This document shows positions 49,457-57,985 of a stretch of DNA of 64,000 bases, in pieces. The notes under the pieces are model-generated. The model was not told the origin of the DNA. It did not search any database and saw only the letters and a program-made list of their open reading frames with translations. Source of the DNA: Hasllibacter sp963833115 (GTDB lineage Bacteria; Pseudomonadota; Alphaproteobacteria; Rhodobacterales; Rhodobacteraceae). Made by a program: the position numbers and the translations under genes. Positions within the stretch are counted from its first letter, which is position 1, and the number at the start of each line of letters is the position of its first letter. The DNA is taken from assembly GCA_963833115.1 (NCBI GenBank), contig CAWHWS010000002.1, forward strand, positions 1,302,001-1,366,000, given 5' to 3'.

Positions 49457-50148
49457 GCGAGCCGCTCGTCCTCATTCCCGGCATGATGTGCGACGCGCGC
49501 CTCTTCGCGCCGCAGATCGGGGCGTTGTCCCATGGCCGCGCGATCCTGTGCGCGCCCCTCCTGGGGGAGACGGTGGGCGACATCGCGCGCGCGGTGCTGG
49601 ACGCGGCGCCCCCGCGCTTCGCGCTGGCCGGCCTCTCGATGGGCGGGATCGTCGCGATGGAGGTGCTGCGCCGGGCGCCCGTGCGGGTGACGCGCCTGGC
49701 GTTGATGGACACGAACGCCCGCGCCGAGACGCCGGAGGTCGCGGCCCGGCGCGAGCCGCAGATGGCGGCGGTGCGCGCCGGCCGGCTCGAGGCGGTCATG
49801 CGGGACGAGATGAAGCCGAACTACCTCGCGCCGGGTCCGGGACGGGGGCCGATCCTCGATCTGGTGCTGGAGATGGCGCTGGCCCAGGGCGCGGACGCCT
49901 TCGTGCAGCAATCCCGCGCGCTCGCCTCGCGCCCGGACCAGCGCGAGGCCCTGCGCGGCTGGGCCGGCCCGGCGCTCGTCCTGTGCGGGCGGCACGACGC
50001 GCTCTGCCCCCTCCACCGGCACGAGGAGATCGCGGAGCTCCTGGCCGATGCCGAGCTTCGCGTCGTCGAGGGCGCGGGTCACCTCCCGACGTTGGAGGCG
50101 CCCGCCGCCGTGAGCGAGGCCATGGCGGACTGGCTCGCGCGGACCTAG
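49453..50148 (+). CDS. Alpha/beta hydrolase
   Basis: A 231-residue hydrolase. PLVLIPGMMCDARLFAPQIGAL is the oxyanion region, AGLSMGGIVAMEVL carries the nucleophile serine (about 77), LVLCGRHDALCP the acid and VEGAGHLPTLEAP the histidine. It starts with a GTG in a GTGA overlap with the MetE-like gene, so they are co-translated; the hydrolase may act on the same substrate pathway. Convergent with phaZ. Confidence 0.88.
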   Translation: MSEPLVLIPGMMCDARLFAPQIGALSHGRAILCAPLLGETVGDIARAVLDAAPPRFALAGLSMGGIVAMEVLRRAPVRVTRLALMDTNARAETPEVAARREPQMAAVRAGRLEAVMRDEMKPNYLAPGPGRGPILDLVLEMALAQGADAFVQQSRALASRPDQREALRGWAGPALVLCGRHDALCPLHRHEEIAELLADAELRVVEGAGHLPTLEAPAAVSEAMADWLART

Positions 50149-50158
50149 GCCCGCCGCG

Positions 50159-51499
50159 TCAGACGGGGGTCGGCCCGTCCACCGGGCGGTCGGCGCGCAT
50201 CGCCTCCGGGACGGGCGTGCCGGCGCGCGCGGCCTTGCCGGCCCGGGCGCGGCGCTTGGCCGGGTCGAGCTGCGCGTTGGCGTCGATGAAGTCGAGGACG
50301 CGGGGCCGGATGTCGTTCCGCCAGGCGCGTCCGGCGAAGATGCCGTAATGACCCGCGCCGGCCTGGAGGTGGGCGGCCTTGCGCTCCGCCGGCAGGCCGG
50401 TGAGCAGGTCCAGAGCGGCGAGGCACTGGCCCGGCGCGCTGATGTCGTCGAGCTCGCCCTCGATCACGTGGACGGCGGTGCCGTCGATGGCGCCGAGATC
50501 GGCGTGGCGCCCCTCGACGTAGAAGGCGTTGCGCGCGATCTGTCGCGACTTGAACACCCGCTCGACGGTCGAGAGGTAGAACTCCGCCGTCATGTCCATC
50601 ACCGCGAGATACTCGTCGTAGAAGCGGTTGTGCTTGTCGTGATCCCCGGCCTCGCCCTTGGCGACGCGCATGATCTGGTCCTGGAACGCGCGGGAGTGCT
50701 TCTCGCCGTTCATCGCGACGAAGCTCGCGAGCTGCAGCAGCCCCGGATAGACCATCCGCCCCGCGCCGGCGTGCTTGAAGCCGACGCGCTGGCACATCGT
50801 CTCCTCGAGCTGGCCCATGGTGACGCGGGCGCCGAAATCGGTGACCTCGGTGGGCGCGGCGTCGGGGTCGACCGGCCCGCCGATGAGGGTGAGGGTCGCG
50901 GGCTGCGCGCCCGGCGCGTCCTGCGCGATCATGGCGGTCGCGGCGAGCGCGAGGGGCACCGGCTGGCACACGGCGATCACGTGCAGGTCGGGGCCCAGAT
51001 GGCGCATCTGCTCGGCCAGCAGGAGGGTGTAGTCCTCCACGTCGAACTTGCCGGCGCTGACGGGGATGTCGCGGGCGTTGTGCCAGTCGGTGATCCAGAC
51101 GTCCGCGTCGGGCAGGAGGCTGACCACCGTGCTGCGCAGGAGGGTGGCGTAGTGCCCCGACATCGGCGCGATCAGAAGGACGCGCCGGGGGGCGGGGTCG
51201 CGGCCGGCCACGTCGAAGCGCAGCAGATCGCCGAACGCGCCGCGCAGCTCGGGGACGGTCGTGACGACGTGGTCGAGCCCGTCCTCACCGACGACGCTGT
51301 CGATGCCCCAGTCGGGCTTGGCGATCATGCGGGCGAACGTGCGCTCGGTGACCTGCCCCCAGGCGGTGAGCGCGCGCAGCCCCGGGCTCGGGAGGAGGCC
51401 GAAGGCCGGATAGGAGCCGAGCGCGGCGGCCGAGGCGCCGAGCCATTGGTTGGTGACCCGCATCGACTCCATCAGATCGTACTGTATCATATACTTCAT
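50159..51499 (-). CDS. phaZ: Intracellular polyhydroxyalkanoate depolymerase
   Basis: A 446-residue protein of the PhaZ1 type. MKYMIQYDLMESMRVTNQWLG opens it (in parts). VLLIAPMSGHYATLLRSTV and the nucleophile motif VIAVCQPVPLALAAT follow; here cysteine replaces serine, as in R. eutropha PhaZ1. HVIEGELDDISAPGQ gives the aspartate and HLQAGAGHYGIFAGRAW the histidine. It breaks down stored polyhydroxybutyrate. GAAGGAGCC precedes the ATG. It is divergent from phaC with a strong hairpin between them. Confidence 0.94.
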   Translation of the reverse strand: MKYMIQYDLMESMRVTNQWLGASAAALGSYPAFGLLPSPGLRALTAWGQVTERTFARMIAKPDWGIDSVVGEDGLDHVVTTVPELRGAFGDLLRFDVAGRDPAPRRVLLIAPMSGHYATLLRSTVVSLLPDADVWITDWHNARDIPVSAGKFDVEDYTLLLAEQMRHLGPDLHVIAVCQPVPLALAATAMIAQDAPGAQPATLTLIGGPVDPDAAPTEVTDFGARVTMGQLEETMCQRVGFKHAGAGRMVYPGLLQLASFVAMNGEKHSRAFQDQIMRVAKGEAGDHDKHNRFYDEYLAVMDMTAEFYLSTVERVFKSRQIARNAFYVEGRHADLGAIDGTAVHVIEGELDDISAPGQCLAALDLLTGLPAERKAAHLQAGAGHYGIFAGRAWRNDIRPRVLDFIDANAQLDPAKRRARAGKAARAGTPVPEAMRADRPVDGPTPV

Positions 51500-51520
51500 G
51501 CGCCGGCTCCTTCTGACGTC

Positions 51521-51559
51521 CGGTGCGGCGCGGGACGCCTCGGGCGCCGCGCCGCACCG
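51521..51559. promoter_or_regulatory. Perfect 12-bp inverted repeat between phaZ and phaC
   Basis: CGGTGCGGCGCG (51521-51532) and CGCGCCGCACCG (51548-51559) pair perfectly around a 15-base loop, in the divergent promoter region. It could be a regulator site or an RNA hairpin in the phaZ leader. Confidence 0.4.
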
Positions 51560-51575
51560 CGGCGAGGTCCGCCGG

Positions 51576-51589
51576 ATGCTGCGAGTGCG
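51576..51589. promoter_or_regulatory. Possible PhaR half-site before phaC
   Basis: ATGCTGCGAGTGCG repeats the left arm ATGCTGC of the full palindrome found before phaP and keeps a partial right arm. It lies 23 bases before the phaC start. Confidence 0.35.
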
Positions 51590-51611
51590 AAGGTAGGGTG
51601 GTGCGGGTCAC

Positions 51612-53399
51612 GTGACAAGCGATCATGGGGGCGAAGCGGGGAAACAGAGCGGCGGCGATGCCGTCCGGCTCCAGGAGAACCTCGGCCGGATCGAGGAGCT
51701 GTCCGAGCGGCTGGTGGGCGCGATGGCGCAGCCCCGGCCCGTCCGTCCGGCGCTCCAGGCGCCCGGCGGCGACCTCTTCGTCAAGGCCGCGGCGGCCTAC
51801 ATGGCCGAGATGATGAACAACCCCGGCCGCATGATCGAGCACCAGATCGGCTATTGGGGCCGCGCGCTGCGCCATCATGTCGAGGCGCAGCAGGCGCTCG
51901 CCAAGGGCACGCTGGAGGCCCCCGAGGACCCGCTCCCCGAGGACCGGCGCTTCGCGAGCCCGCTCTGGCGCACGCATCCCTACTTCAACTACGTCAAGCA
52001 GCAATATCAGCTCTCGGCCGACGCGATCGCCCGCGCCGCCGGGGAGATCGAGGGGCTGGACCCCAGGGACCGCCGGCGGGTCGAGTACTTCAGCCGTCAG
52101 ATCGTCGACCTGTTCAGCCCGGCGAACTTCCTCGGCACCAATCCCGAGGCCCTGGCCCGCGCGGTGGAGACGGACGGCCAGTCCCTCGTCGACGGGCTCG
52201 AGAACCTGGTGCGCGACGTGGAGGCGAACGACGGGCAGCTCCTGGTGACGCTGGCGGACAAGGACGCCTTCGTCGTGGGCGAGAACCTCGCGACCACGCC
52301 GGGCCGCGTGGTGCAGCGCACGCCGCTCTACGAACTGATCCAGTACGCGCCCGCCACCCAAGAGGTCCACGCGCGGCCGCTGGTGATCTTCCCGCCCTGG
52401 ATCAACAAGTTCTACATCCTCGACCTGAAGCCGGCGAACAGCCTCATCAAGTGGATGGTCGAGGCCGGGCACACCGTGTTCGTCGTCTCCTGGGTGAACC
52501 CGGACGCCGGGATGCGCGACGTCGGCATGAGCGACTACGCGCAGGACGGCTACATCGCCGCGATGGCCGAGGTGCGGCGCCTGACCGGGCAGGACAAGAT
52601 CCACGCGGCCGGCTACTGCATCGCCGGCACCACGCTGGCGATGACGCTGGCGCTGATGGCGAAGCGCGGCCTGGACTGGGTCGAGAGCGCGACCTTCTTC
52701 ACCACGCTCACCGATTTCTCGGACCAGGGGGAGGTTGGGGTCTTCCTCGACGACGACTTCGTCGACGGGATCGAGGCGGAGGTCGCGGAGGCGGGCATCC
52801 TGTCCTCGTTCTTCATGAGCCGGACGTTCAGCTACCTGCGCTCGAACGACCTGATCTACGGGCCCGCGATCCGGAGCTACATGATGGGCCAGCCGCCGCC
52901 GGCCTTCGACCTCCTGTACTGGAACGGCGATTCGACCAACCTGCCGGCGCGCATGGCGATCGAGTACCTGCGCGGCCTGTGCCAGGGGGACCGGTTCGCC
53001 ACGACCGGCTTCGAGCTCTGCGGCGAGCGCGTGCACCTTTCGGAGGTGACGGCGCGCCTGTTCGCGGTCGCCTGCGAGACCGACCATATCGCGGCATGGA
53101 CGTCGTCCTATCGGGGGATGCGGCGGACGGAGTCGACCGATCGCACGTTCATCCTGTCCGAGAGCGGGCACATCGCGGGGATCGTGAACCCCCCAGCGAA
53201 GAAGAAGTACGGCCACTGGACGAATGGCGACTGGACCGGGGACGCCGCCGCCTGGAAGGCGGGCGCCGAGCGGCATGCCGGGTCCTGGTGGCCGCTATGG
53301 GATCGCTGGCTGGCCGAGCGCGGCGGCGGCAAGCTGGCCGCTCGGGACCCCGGCGCGGGGCTCGGGGACGCGCCCGGCGAGTACGTAAGGTCGCGCTAG
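51612..53399 (+). CDS. phaC: Class I polyhydroxyalkanoate synthase
   Basis: A 595-residue synthase. The N-terminal domain has SPLWRTHPYFNYVKQQYQLSADAI. The catalytic domain has PPWINKFYILDLKPANSLIKWMVEAGHTVFVVSWVNPD (in parts). The triad is Cys336 in GYCIAGT, Asp491 in CETDHIAAW and His520 in SGHIAGIVNPP, all present. It polymerises (R)-3-hydroxyacyl-CoA. The start is a GTG at 51612; no strong ribosome-binding site is seen. Divergent from phaZ and followed by phaP and phaR. Confidence 0.95.
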   Translation: MTSDHGGEAGKQSGGDAVRLQENLGRIEELSERLVGAMAQPRPVRPALQAPGGDLFVKAAAAYMAEMMNNPGRMIEHQIGYWGRALRHHVEAQQALAKGTLEAPEDPLPEDRRFASPLWRTHPYFNYVKQQYQLSADAIARAAGEIEGLDPRDRRRVEYFSRQIVDLFSPANFLGTNPEALARAVETDGQSLVDGLENLVRDVEANDGQLLVTLADKDAFVVGENLATTPGRVVQRTPLYELIQYAPATQEVHARPLVIFPPWINKFYILDLKPANSLIKWMVEAGHTVFVVSWVNPDAGMRDVGMSDYAQDGYIAAMAEVRRLTGQDKIHAAGYCIAGTTLAMTLALMAKRGLDWVESATFFTTLTDFSDQGEVGVFLDDDFVDGIEAEVAEAGILSSFFMSRTFSYLRSNDLIYGPAIRSYMMGQPPPAFDLLYWNGDSTNLPARMAIEYLRGLCQGDRFATTGFELCGERVHLSEVTARLFAVACETDHIAAWTSSYRGMRRTESTDRTFILSESGHIAGIVNPPAKKKYGHWTNGDWTGDAAAWKAGAERHAGSWWPLWDRWLAERGGGKLAARDPGAGLGDAPGEYVRSR

Positions 53400-53435
53400 C
53401 GATTTTCTCGCCGCGACGCGGCATCGCCGCTTGAT

Positions 53436-53452
53436 ATGCTGCGATGCAGCAT
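53436..53452. promoter_or_regulatory. PhaR operator before phaP
   Basis: ATGCTGCGATGCAGCAT is a perfect palindrome with a 3-base centre. It contains CTGC-N3-GCAG, the TGC-rich motif known to bind PhaR in Paracoccus and Rhodobacter. It lies 67 bases before the phasin start, where it can control phaP. Confidence 0.75.
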
Positions 53453-53519
53453 CTATCTCCCCTCCAACGGCGAAGGAGGGGCGACCTCCGGCTCGCCACC
53501 ACCCGGAGGAGAGACCCCG

Positions 53520-54005
53520 ATGACCAACGACATGAACAAGATGTTCACCGACATGCTCGGCGCGTTCCCGATGGACACGTCCGCCATGCAGGACGCGTTC
53601 AAGACCCAGGCCGCGCTGGCCGAGCGCCTGAGCCGCGTCGTCCTCGACGCCGCCGAGACCTCCACCGAGATCTCCGCGCACTGGACCAAGGACACGCTGT
53701 CCAAGATGCAGGGCGTCGCCGCGATCAAGGACGAGCCGGCCGACTACTCCAAGGCGATGACCGACTTCGCCTCCGCGCAGGCCGAATCGACCGCCGAGAC
53801 CATGGCCCGCTTCGCCGAGGTGGCCAAGAAGGTCCAGATGGAGACCGTCGAGATGATGCTCTCGGCCGGCAAGGAGACCGCGGGCGACATGACCGCCGCC
53901 GCGCAGTCCGCCGGCGCGACGATGACCTCCGCCGCCAAGACGAGCATGGACACCGCCTCCCGCGCGGCGACCGACGCGGCGCCGAAGCCCGCCACGGCGA
54001 AGTGA
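53520..54005 (+). CDS. phaP: Phasin
   Basis: A 161-residue helical protein. MTNDMNKMFTDMLGAFPMDTSAMQDAFKTQAALAERLSRVVLDAAETSTEIS (in parts) is the amphipathic N-terminal region of Phasin_2-type proteins. FASAQAESTAETMARFAEVAKKVQMETVEMM forms the second helix. The tail is Ala/Thr/Ser-rich. Phasins coat PHA granules. CCGGAGGAGAGACCCCG precedes the ATG at 53520. An upstream PhaR operator and a downstream terminator make it a separate transcript. Confidence 0.92.
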   Translation: MTNDMNKMFTDMLGAFPMDTSAMQDAFKTQAALAERLSRVVLDAAETSTEISAHWTKDTLSKMQGVAAIKDEPADYSKAMTDFASAQAESTAETMARFAEVAKKVQMETVEMMLSAGKETAGDMTAAAQSAGATMTSAAKTSMDTASRAATDAAPKPATAK

Positions 54006-54044
54006 TCCGGCCCCGGGCCGCGGCCCGGGCCGGGACATGAGGGG

Positions 54045-54075
54045 AGGGGGCGCGCCGCGGGTCGGAGCGCCCCCT
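54045..54075 (+). terminator. Rho-independent-like terminator after phaP
   Basis: AGGGGGCGC (54045-54053) pairs with GCGCCCCCT (54067-54075) around a 13-base loop and is followed by CTTTA. A second GC hairpin (GGCCCCGGGCC/GGCCCGGGCC) lies just before it. Confidence 0.65.
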
Positions 54076-54126
54076 CTTTACATCCGGGTGGCGCTTCCGC
54101 TCGGGGGCGCCGCGGCGTAGGATCCT

Positions 54127-54137
54127 CTGCGATGCGG
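54127..54137. promoter_or_regulatory. PhaR-like site before phaR
   Basis: CTGCGATGCGG differs from the phaP operator core (CTGCGATGCAG) by one base. It lies 26 bases before the phaR start and suggests that PhaR represses itself. Confidence 0.5.
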
Positions 54138-54162
54138 CGAAGACGCCGCCGGGAGGGATCCG

Positions 54163-54723
54163 ATGACCGAACCAGCCCCGCTGCTCATCAAGCGCTATGC
54201 CAGCCGGCGCCTCTACAACACCGAGACCTCGGACTACGTCACGCTCGAGGACATCGCCCGCTTCATCCGGGCCGGCCGCGAGGTGAAGATCGTGGACCTC
54301 AAGTCCGGCGACGACCTCACGCGGCAGTACCTCCTGCAGATCGTGGCCGAGCACGAGAGCCGGGGCGAGAGCGTCCTGCCGATCGACGTGCTCACGGACC
54401 TCGTGCGCTCCTATACCGGGGCGGCGCAATCGGTCGTGCCGAGCTTCCTCGCCGCGAGCTTCGACATGCTGCGCGGCGGGCAGAGCAAGATGGTCGAGAA
54501 CATGACCGCCCTCAATCCCATGGCGGCGATGCCCGGCTTCGAGGCGATGCGCGCGCAGCAGGCGGCGTTCATGAAGGCGATGACGGGGGGTCTCGCCCCC
54601 GGGGGGGTCGCCCCCGGGGGGATGGCCCCTGGCGCCGCCAAGCCCGCCGAAGGGGGCGACGAGCTCGCCGACATCCGCCGCCAGCTCGCCGAGCTGCAGG
54701 AGAAGCTCAGCCGGATGAACTGA
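54163..54723 (+). CDS. phaR: Polyhydroxyalkanoate synthesis repressor PhaR
   Basis: A 186-residue protein. The DNA-binding domain is in the first 60 residues: LLIKRYASRRLYNTETSDYVTLEDIARFIRAGREVKIVDLKSGDDLTRQYLLQIV (in parts). The PHB-accumulation regulatory domain follows (ESVLPIDVLTDLVRSYTGAAQSVVPSFLAASF). The C-terminal third is Ala/Gly/Pro/Met-rich and ends in a short coiled coil. PhaR releases DNA when it binds PHA. The end overlaps the stop of the convergent GNAT gene by 17 bases. Confidence 0.94.
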   Translation: MTEPAPLLIKRYASRRLYNTETSDYVTLEDIARFIRAGREVKIVDLKSGDDLTRQYLLQIVAEHESRGESVLPIDVLTDLVRSYTGAAQSVVPSFLAASFDMLRGGQSKMVENMTALNPMAAMPGFEAMRAQQAAFMKAMTGGLAPGGVAPGGMAPGAAKPAEGGDELADIRRQLAELQEKLSRMN

Positions 54724-55258
54724 CCCTCCGCGCCCGCCATTCGGCGCGGGTGATCGCGAGGCGGGTCCGGTGCGGGAAGGGTTCGCCGTCCAGCGTGGCC
54801 GGCCCGTCGGGGCGCGGCGTCGCGCCGATCTTGGCGGCCGCGCGCTGCGAGCGGAGGTTGTCCGGCCCGATGTGGAACCAGGCCTCGTCCGCGCCCTCGA
54901 AGAGATGGTCCAGCATCAAGCGCTTCATCTCGCCGTTCGTCGCGCCGCCCCAATGGTCCCGCACCAGGAAGGTGTAGCCGATGGCGACCGCGCCGGGCGG
55001 CAGGTCGCCGGTCACGTAGTAGCGCGAGGCGCCGATGAGCCGGCCGTCCGCGTCCCGCGCGACGAGGGCGCCGCCCGCGTCCAGGAGCCAGCGGGCGTAG
55101 GCCTCTGACCCCTCGGCCGTGCCGCGTTCGCGGGCGGGATGCTGCTCCCAGATGCCCGGATCGCGCATCGCGGCGGCGAGCGCGGGCAGGTCGGCCTCGG
55201 CCAGGGGCGAGAGGGTCAGGCCCTCGCCCCGCAGCGTGGGCTGGAACTCGACGCTCAA
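54707..55258 (-). CDS. GNAT-family N-acetyltransferase
   Basis: A 183-residue protein. FQPTLRGEGLTLSPLAEADLPALAAAMRD opens a RimJ/RimL-like GNAT domain; IGYTFLVRDHWGGATNGEMKRLMLDHLFEGADEAWFHIGPDNLRSQRAAAKIGA (in parts) is the acetyl-CoA region. The start appears to be a TTG at 55258 that overlaps the TGA of the aminotransferase gene (TTGA); no ATG or GTG fits. It is co-translated with that gene. Substrate unknown. Confidence 0.83.
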   Translation of the reverse strand: MSVEFQPTLRGEGLTLSPLAEADLPALAAAMRDPGIWEQHPARERGTAEGSEAYARWLLDAGGALVARDADGRLIGASRYYVTGDLPPGAVAIGYTFLVRDHWGGATNGEMKRLMLDHLFEGADEAWFHIGPDNLRSQRAAAKIGATPRPDGPATLDGEPFPHRTRLAITRAEWRARRVSSSG

Positions 55259-56637
55259 GCGACCTCGGCGAAGACCTGCCGCAGGGAGCGGCTCAGGAGG
55301 TCGAACATCTCGTCCATCTCGGCCTCCGTGATGGTGAAGGTCGGGCACAGGACGATCGCCTGCCCGAGGGGCCGGCAGATCAGGCCGTGATCGGTGCAGG
55401 CGTTCGCGATCCGCTCGGAGATGGAGAGCGAGCCCTCGAACGGGACCTTGCCGTCCTTGTCGCGCACCGCCTCCAGCGCGCCCATCAGGCCCATGCCCCG
55501 CGCCTCGCCGATGTTCGCCATGGTCGCGATCTCGGCCATGCCGGCCTCGAACCGCGGCGTCAGGCGGCGCACGTTCTCGATCAGGGGCGCCTCCCCGTCG
55601 GAGCCGTGCAGGATCACCTCGATCGCCTTGGAGGCGATGGCGCATCCGACCGGATGGCCCGAGGCGGTGAACCCGTGCGGGAACTCCTCGATCGCCTCGG
55701 CCGCGGCCTGGAGCCGGTCCGACAGGTCCGGGCCCAGGATCACCGCGCCCATGGGGAAATAGCCCGCCGTCAAAGCCTTGGAGGAGATGATGGCGTCTGG
55801 CACGAAGCCGAGCGCCTCGCAGCCCCAGGGCGCCCCGGTGCGCCCGAACCCGGTGATCACCTCGTCCGCCACGAGGGGGATGCCGTGGCGCCGCAGGATC
55901 GGGGCGACGGCCTGAAAGTAGCCCGCCGGCGGGGGGATCACGCCGCCCGCGCCCATCACCGGCTCGGCGACGAAGGCGGCGATGGTCCCGGCGCCTTCGC
56001 GCGCGATCACCTCCTCGAGCTCGGCGGCGAGGCGGGCGGTGAACGCGGCCTCGTCCTCGCCCTTGCGCCCCTCGCGCCAGTAATGCGGACAGGTCAGGTG
56101 CACGAAGCCCGGCAGGGGCAGGCCGAAGACGGAGTTATAGGGCTTGCCGGTCATCGAGGCGCTGACCGCGGTGACGCCGTGATAGCCGTTCGCCCGCGTC
56201 AGGATGGTGCGCCGCTCGGGGGCGCCCTCCGCCCGGCCGAGGAACCACAGCATCTTGACCAGCGTATCGTTCGCCTCGGACCCCGAGTTGGTGTAGAACA
56301 CCCGCCCCCGCTCGAACGGGGAGACCTCGATCAGGGTCTCGGACAGCTCGACCGTGCGGTCGGACATGCGGCCGAAGAAGGCGTGATAGCCGGGGAAGCG
56401 CGCGTATTGCTCCTGCGCGGCGCGGGTGAGGCCGGGATGGTTCCAGCCGGCGACCATGTTCCAGAGCCCGGCGTTCGCGTCGAGATAGCGGCGGCCGTTC
56501 ACGTCCACGACATGCGAGCCGGTGCCGTGGGTGAGCACGACCTCGCCGCGCTCGTGGACGGAGGGAAGGTCGGTGAAGCCGTGGAACGCGGTGGCGCCCG
56601 CGCGGGCTTCCCAGCTCTGGGGGGCGTGCTCGGTCAT
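55255..56637 (-). CDS. Class III (omega) aminotransferase
   Basis: A 460-residue PLP enzyme. TGSHVVDVNGRRYLDANAGLWNMVAGWNHPGL opens it, FYTNSGSEANDTLVKMLWFLG holds the phosphate-binding SGSEAND, ADEVITGFGRTGAPWGCEALG the cofactor aspartate, and IISSKALTAGYFPMGAVIL the PLP lysine. The sequence type is that of putrescine/diamine or taurine-pyruvate aminotransferases. It lies downstream of a PuuB-like oxidase on the same strand, which suggests amine catabolism. Confidence 0.92.
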   Translation of the reverse strand: MTEHAPQSWEARAGATAFHGFTDLPSVHERGEVVLTHGTGSHVVDVNGRRYLDANAGLWNMVAGWNHPGLTRAAQEQYARFPGYHAFFGRMSDRTVELSETLIEVSPFERGRVFYTNSGSEANDTLVKMLWFLGRAEGAPERRTILTRANGYHGVTAVSASMTGKPYNSVFGLPLPGFVHLTCPHYWREGRKGEDEAAFTARLAAELEEVIAREGAGTIAAFVAEPVMGAGGVIPPPAGYFQAVAPILRRHGIPLVADEVITGFGRTGAPWGCEALGFVPDAIISSKALTAGYFPMGAVILGPDLSDRLQAAAEAIEEFPHGFTASGHPVGCAIASKAIEVILHGSDGEAPLIENVRRLTPRFEAGMAEIATMANIGEARGMGLMGALEAVRDKDGKVPFEGSLSISERIANACTDHGLICRPLGQAIVLCPTFTITEAEMDEMFDLLSRSLRQVFAEVA

Positions 56638-56683
56638 GCGCCGATGCCTACGCCCGGGCGGTGGCCGCGTCCATTCCCGGCGA

Positions 56684-57979
56684 TCAGAGGCCGAGGCGAT
56701 CGCGCAGCGCGAACGCGCCCATGGCGAGCGGCAGGAGGGCGGCCCGGCCCAGGCGTCCGCCGGGGAAGGGGCGCGCCGGCAGGGCGGCGAGCGCGTCCCA
56801 GTCGGCGCAGGGGCCCGCGGCCCGGCGGGCGGCGAGCATGCCGGCGTGGCAGGCTAGGGCGACGCCATGGCCGGAGTAGCCTGCCGCCGAGAGGACGCCG
56901 GGCGCGGGCTCGGCGAGGTGGGGCAGCCGCGAGACGGTGATGGCGAGCGTGCCGCCCCAGGCGTGGTCGACGCGCACGCCCTTCAACTGGGGATAGACCC
57001 GTTCCATCGGGCGGCGGACGAGGGCGGCGATGTCGCGCGGGAAGCGGCGGCCCCAGGTCTCCCCCCCGCCGAAGAGGAGGCGGTGGTCCGGCGTCTGGCG
57101 CCAGTAGTTGACGACGAAGTTGGAATCGTAGGCGGCGACGGGCTCGGCCATGAGGCCGGGCAGCGGCTCGGTCGCGACGATGAAGTTGTTGATCGGCAGG
57201 ACGCTCGCGTCCACGCGGGCGTCTAGGCCGCGGAGGTAGCCGTTGCCGGCCAAGAGGATACGGCCCGCCACCACGCGGCCGCGGTCGGTATGGAGGATCG
57301 GCTCCGCGCCCGGCGTGACGCGGTGGGCGCGGGTGTCCTCGTGGATCGAGGCGCCCGCGGCGGCGGCGGCGCGGGCGAGCCCATAGGCAAGGCGCAGGGG
57401 GTGGACGTGCCCGGCCTCCGGGTAGAGGAGGCCGCCGGCGAAGCGCGGGCTGCCGGTCAGGCGCGCCGCGGCGGCGGCGTCCAGCGCCTCCGGCGGGGCC
57501 GTGCCGGCGCGGGCGGCGACGTGCCGCGCCTCCTCCTCCGCGGCGTCCGCGCCGCGCGCCGTGTAGTCCAGATGCGCGACGCCGGGGCGCCAGTCGGCGT
57601 CCGCCGCGTGGGCGGCGACGAGGCGCCGGCAGGTCTCCCGCGCGTCGTCGCCGATGCGCCAGAGGTCCAGCGCCCGCTCCGGGCCGACGCGCGCCTCCAT
57701 CTCGGTGAGGGACAGCCGCTGTCCGCCGCCGACCTGCCCGCCATTGCGCCCCGAGGCGCCGAAGCCGACGCGGCGCGCCTCGCACAGCACCACCGACGCG
57801 CCCGCCTGCGCCGCCGCCAGCGCCGCCGAGAGGCCGGTGAAGCCGCCGCCGACGATGGCGAGATCCGCGCGGACCTCGCCCCGAAGCGCCGGGTAGCGGG
57901 GCGCCTCGCCGCCCGTCGCGGCGTACCACGAGGCGGGGTGCCCCTCCTGCGGGTCGTTGGCGTGCAGGAGGTCGGCCAC
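56684..57979 (-). CDS. FAD-dependent amine oxidase (PuuB/OrdL-like)
   Basis: A 431-residue DAO-family flavoprotein. LLHANDPQEGHPASWYAATGG precedes the dinucleotide-binding DLAIVGGGFTGLSAALAAAQAG. GFGASGRNGGQVGGGQRL is the flavin-linked motif and GYSGHGVALACHAGML the C-terminal FAD site. It is of the gamma-glutamylputrescine-oxidase type. The start is a GTG at 57979, seven bases after the upstream stop. Together with the adjacent aminotransferase it points to polyamine use. Confidence 0.88.
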   Translation of the reverse strand: MADLLHANDPQEGHPASWYAATGGEAPRYPALRGEVRADLAIVGGGFTGLSAALAAAQAGASVVLCEARRVGFGASGRNGGQVGGGQRLSLTEMEARVGPERALDLWRIGDDARETCRRLVAAHAADADWRPGVAHLDYTARGADAAEEEARHVAARAGTAPPEALDAAAAARLTGSPRFAGGLLYPEAGHVHPLRLAYGLARAAAAAGASIHEDTRAHRVTPGAEPILHTDRGRVVAGRILLAGNGYLRGLDARVDASVLPINNFIVATEPLPGLMAEPVAAYDSNFVVNYWRQTPDHRLLFGGGETWGRRFPRDIAALVRRPMERVYPQLKGVRVDHAWGGTLAITVSRLPHLAEPAPGVLSAAGYSGHGVALACHAGMLAARRAAGPCADWDALAALPARPFPGGRLGRAALLPLAMGAFALRDRLGL

Positions 57980-57985
57980 GGGCGC

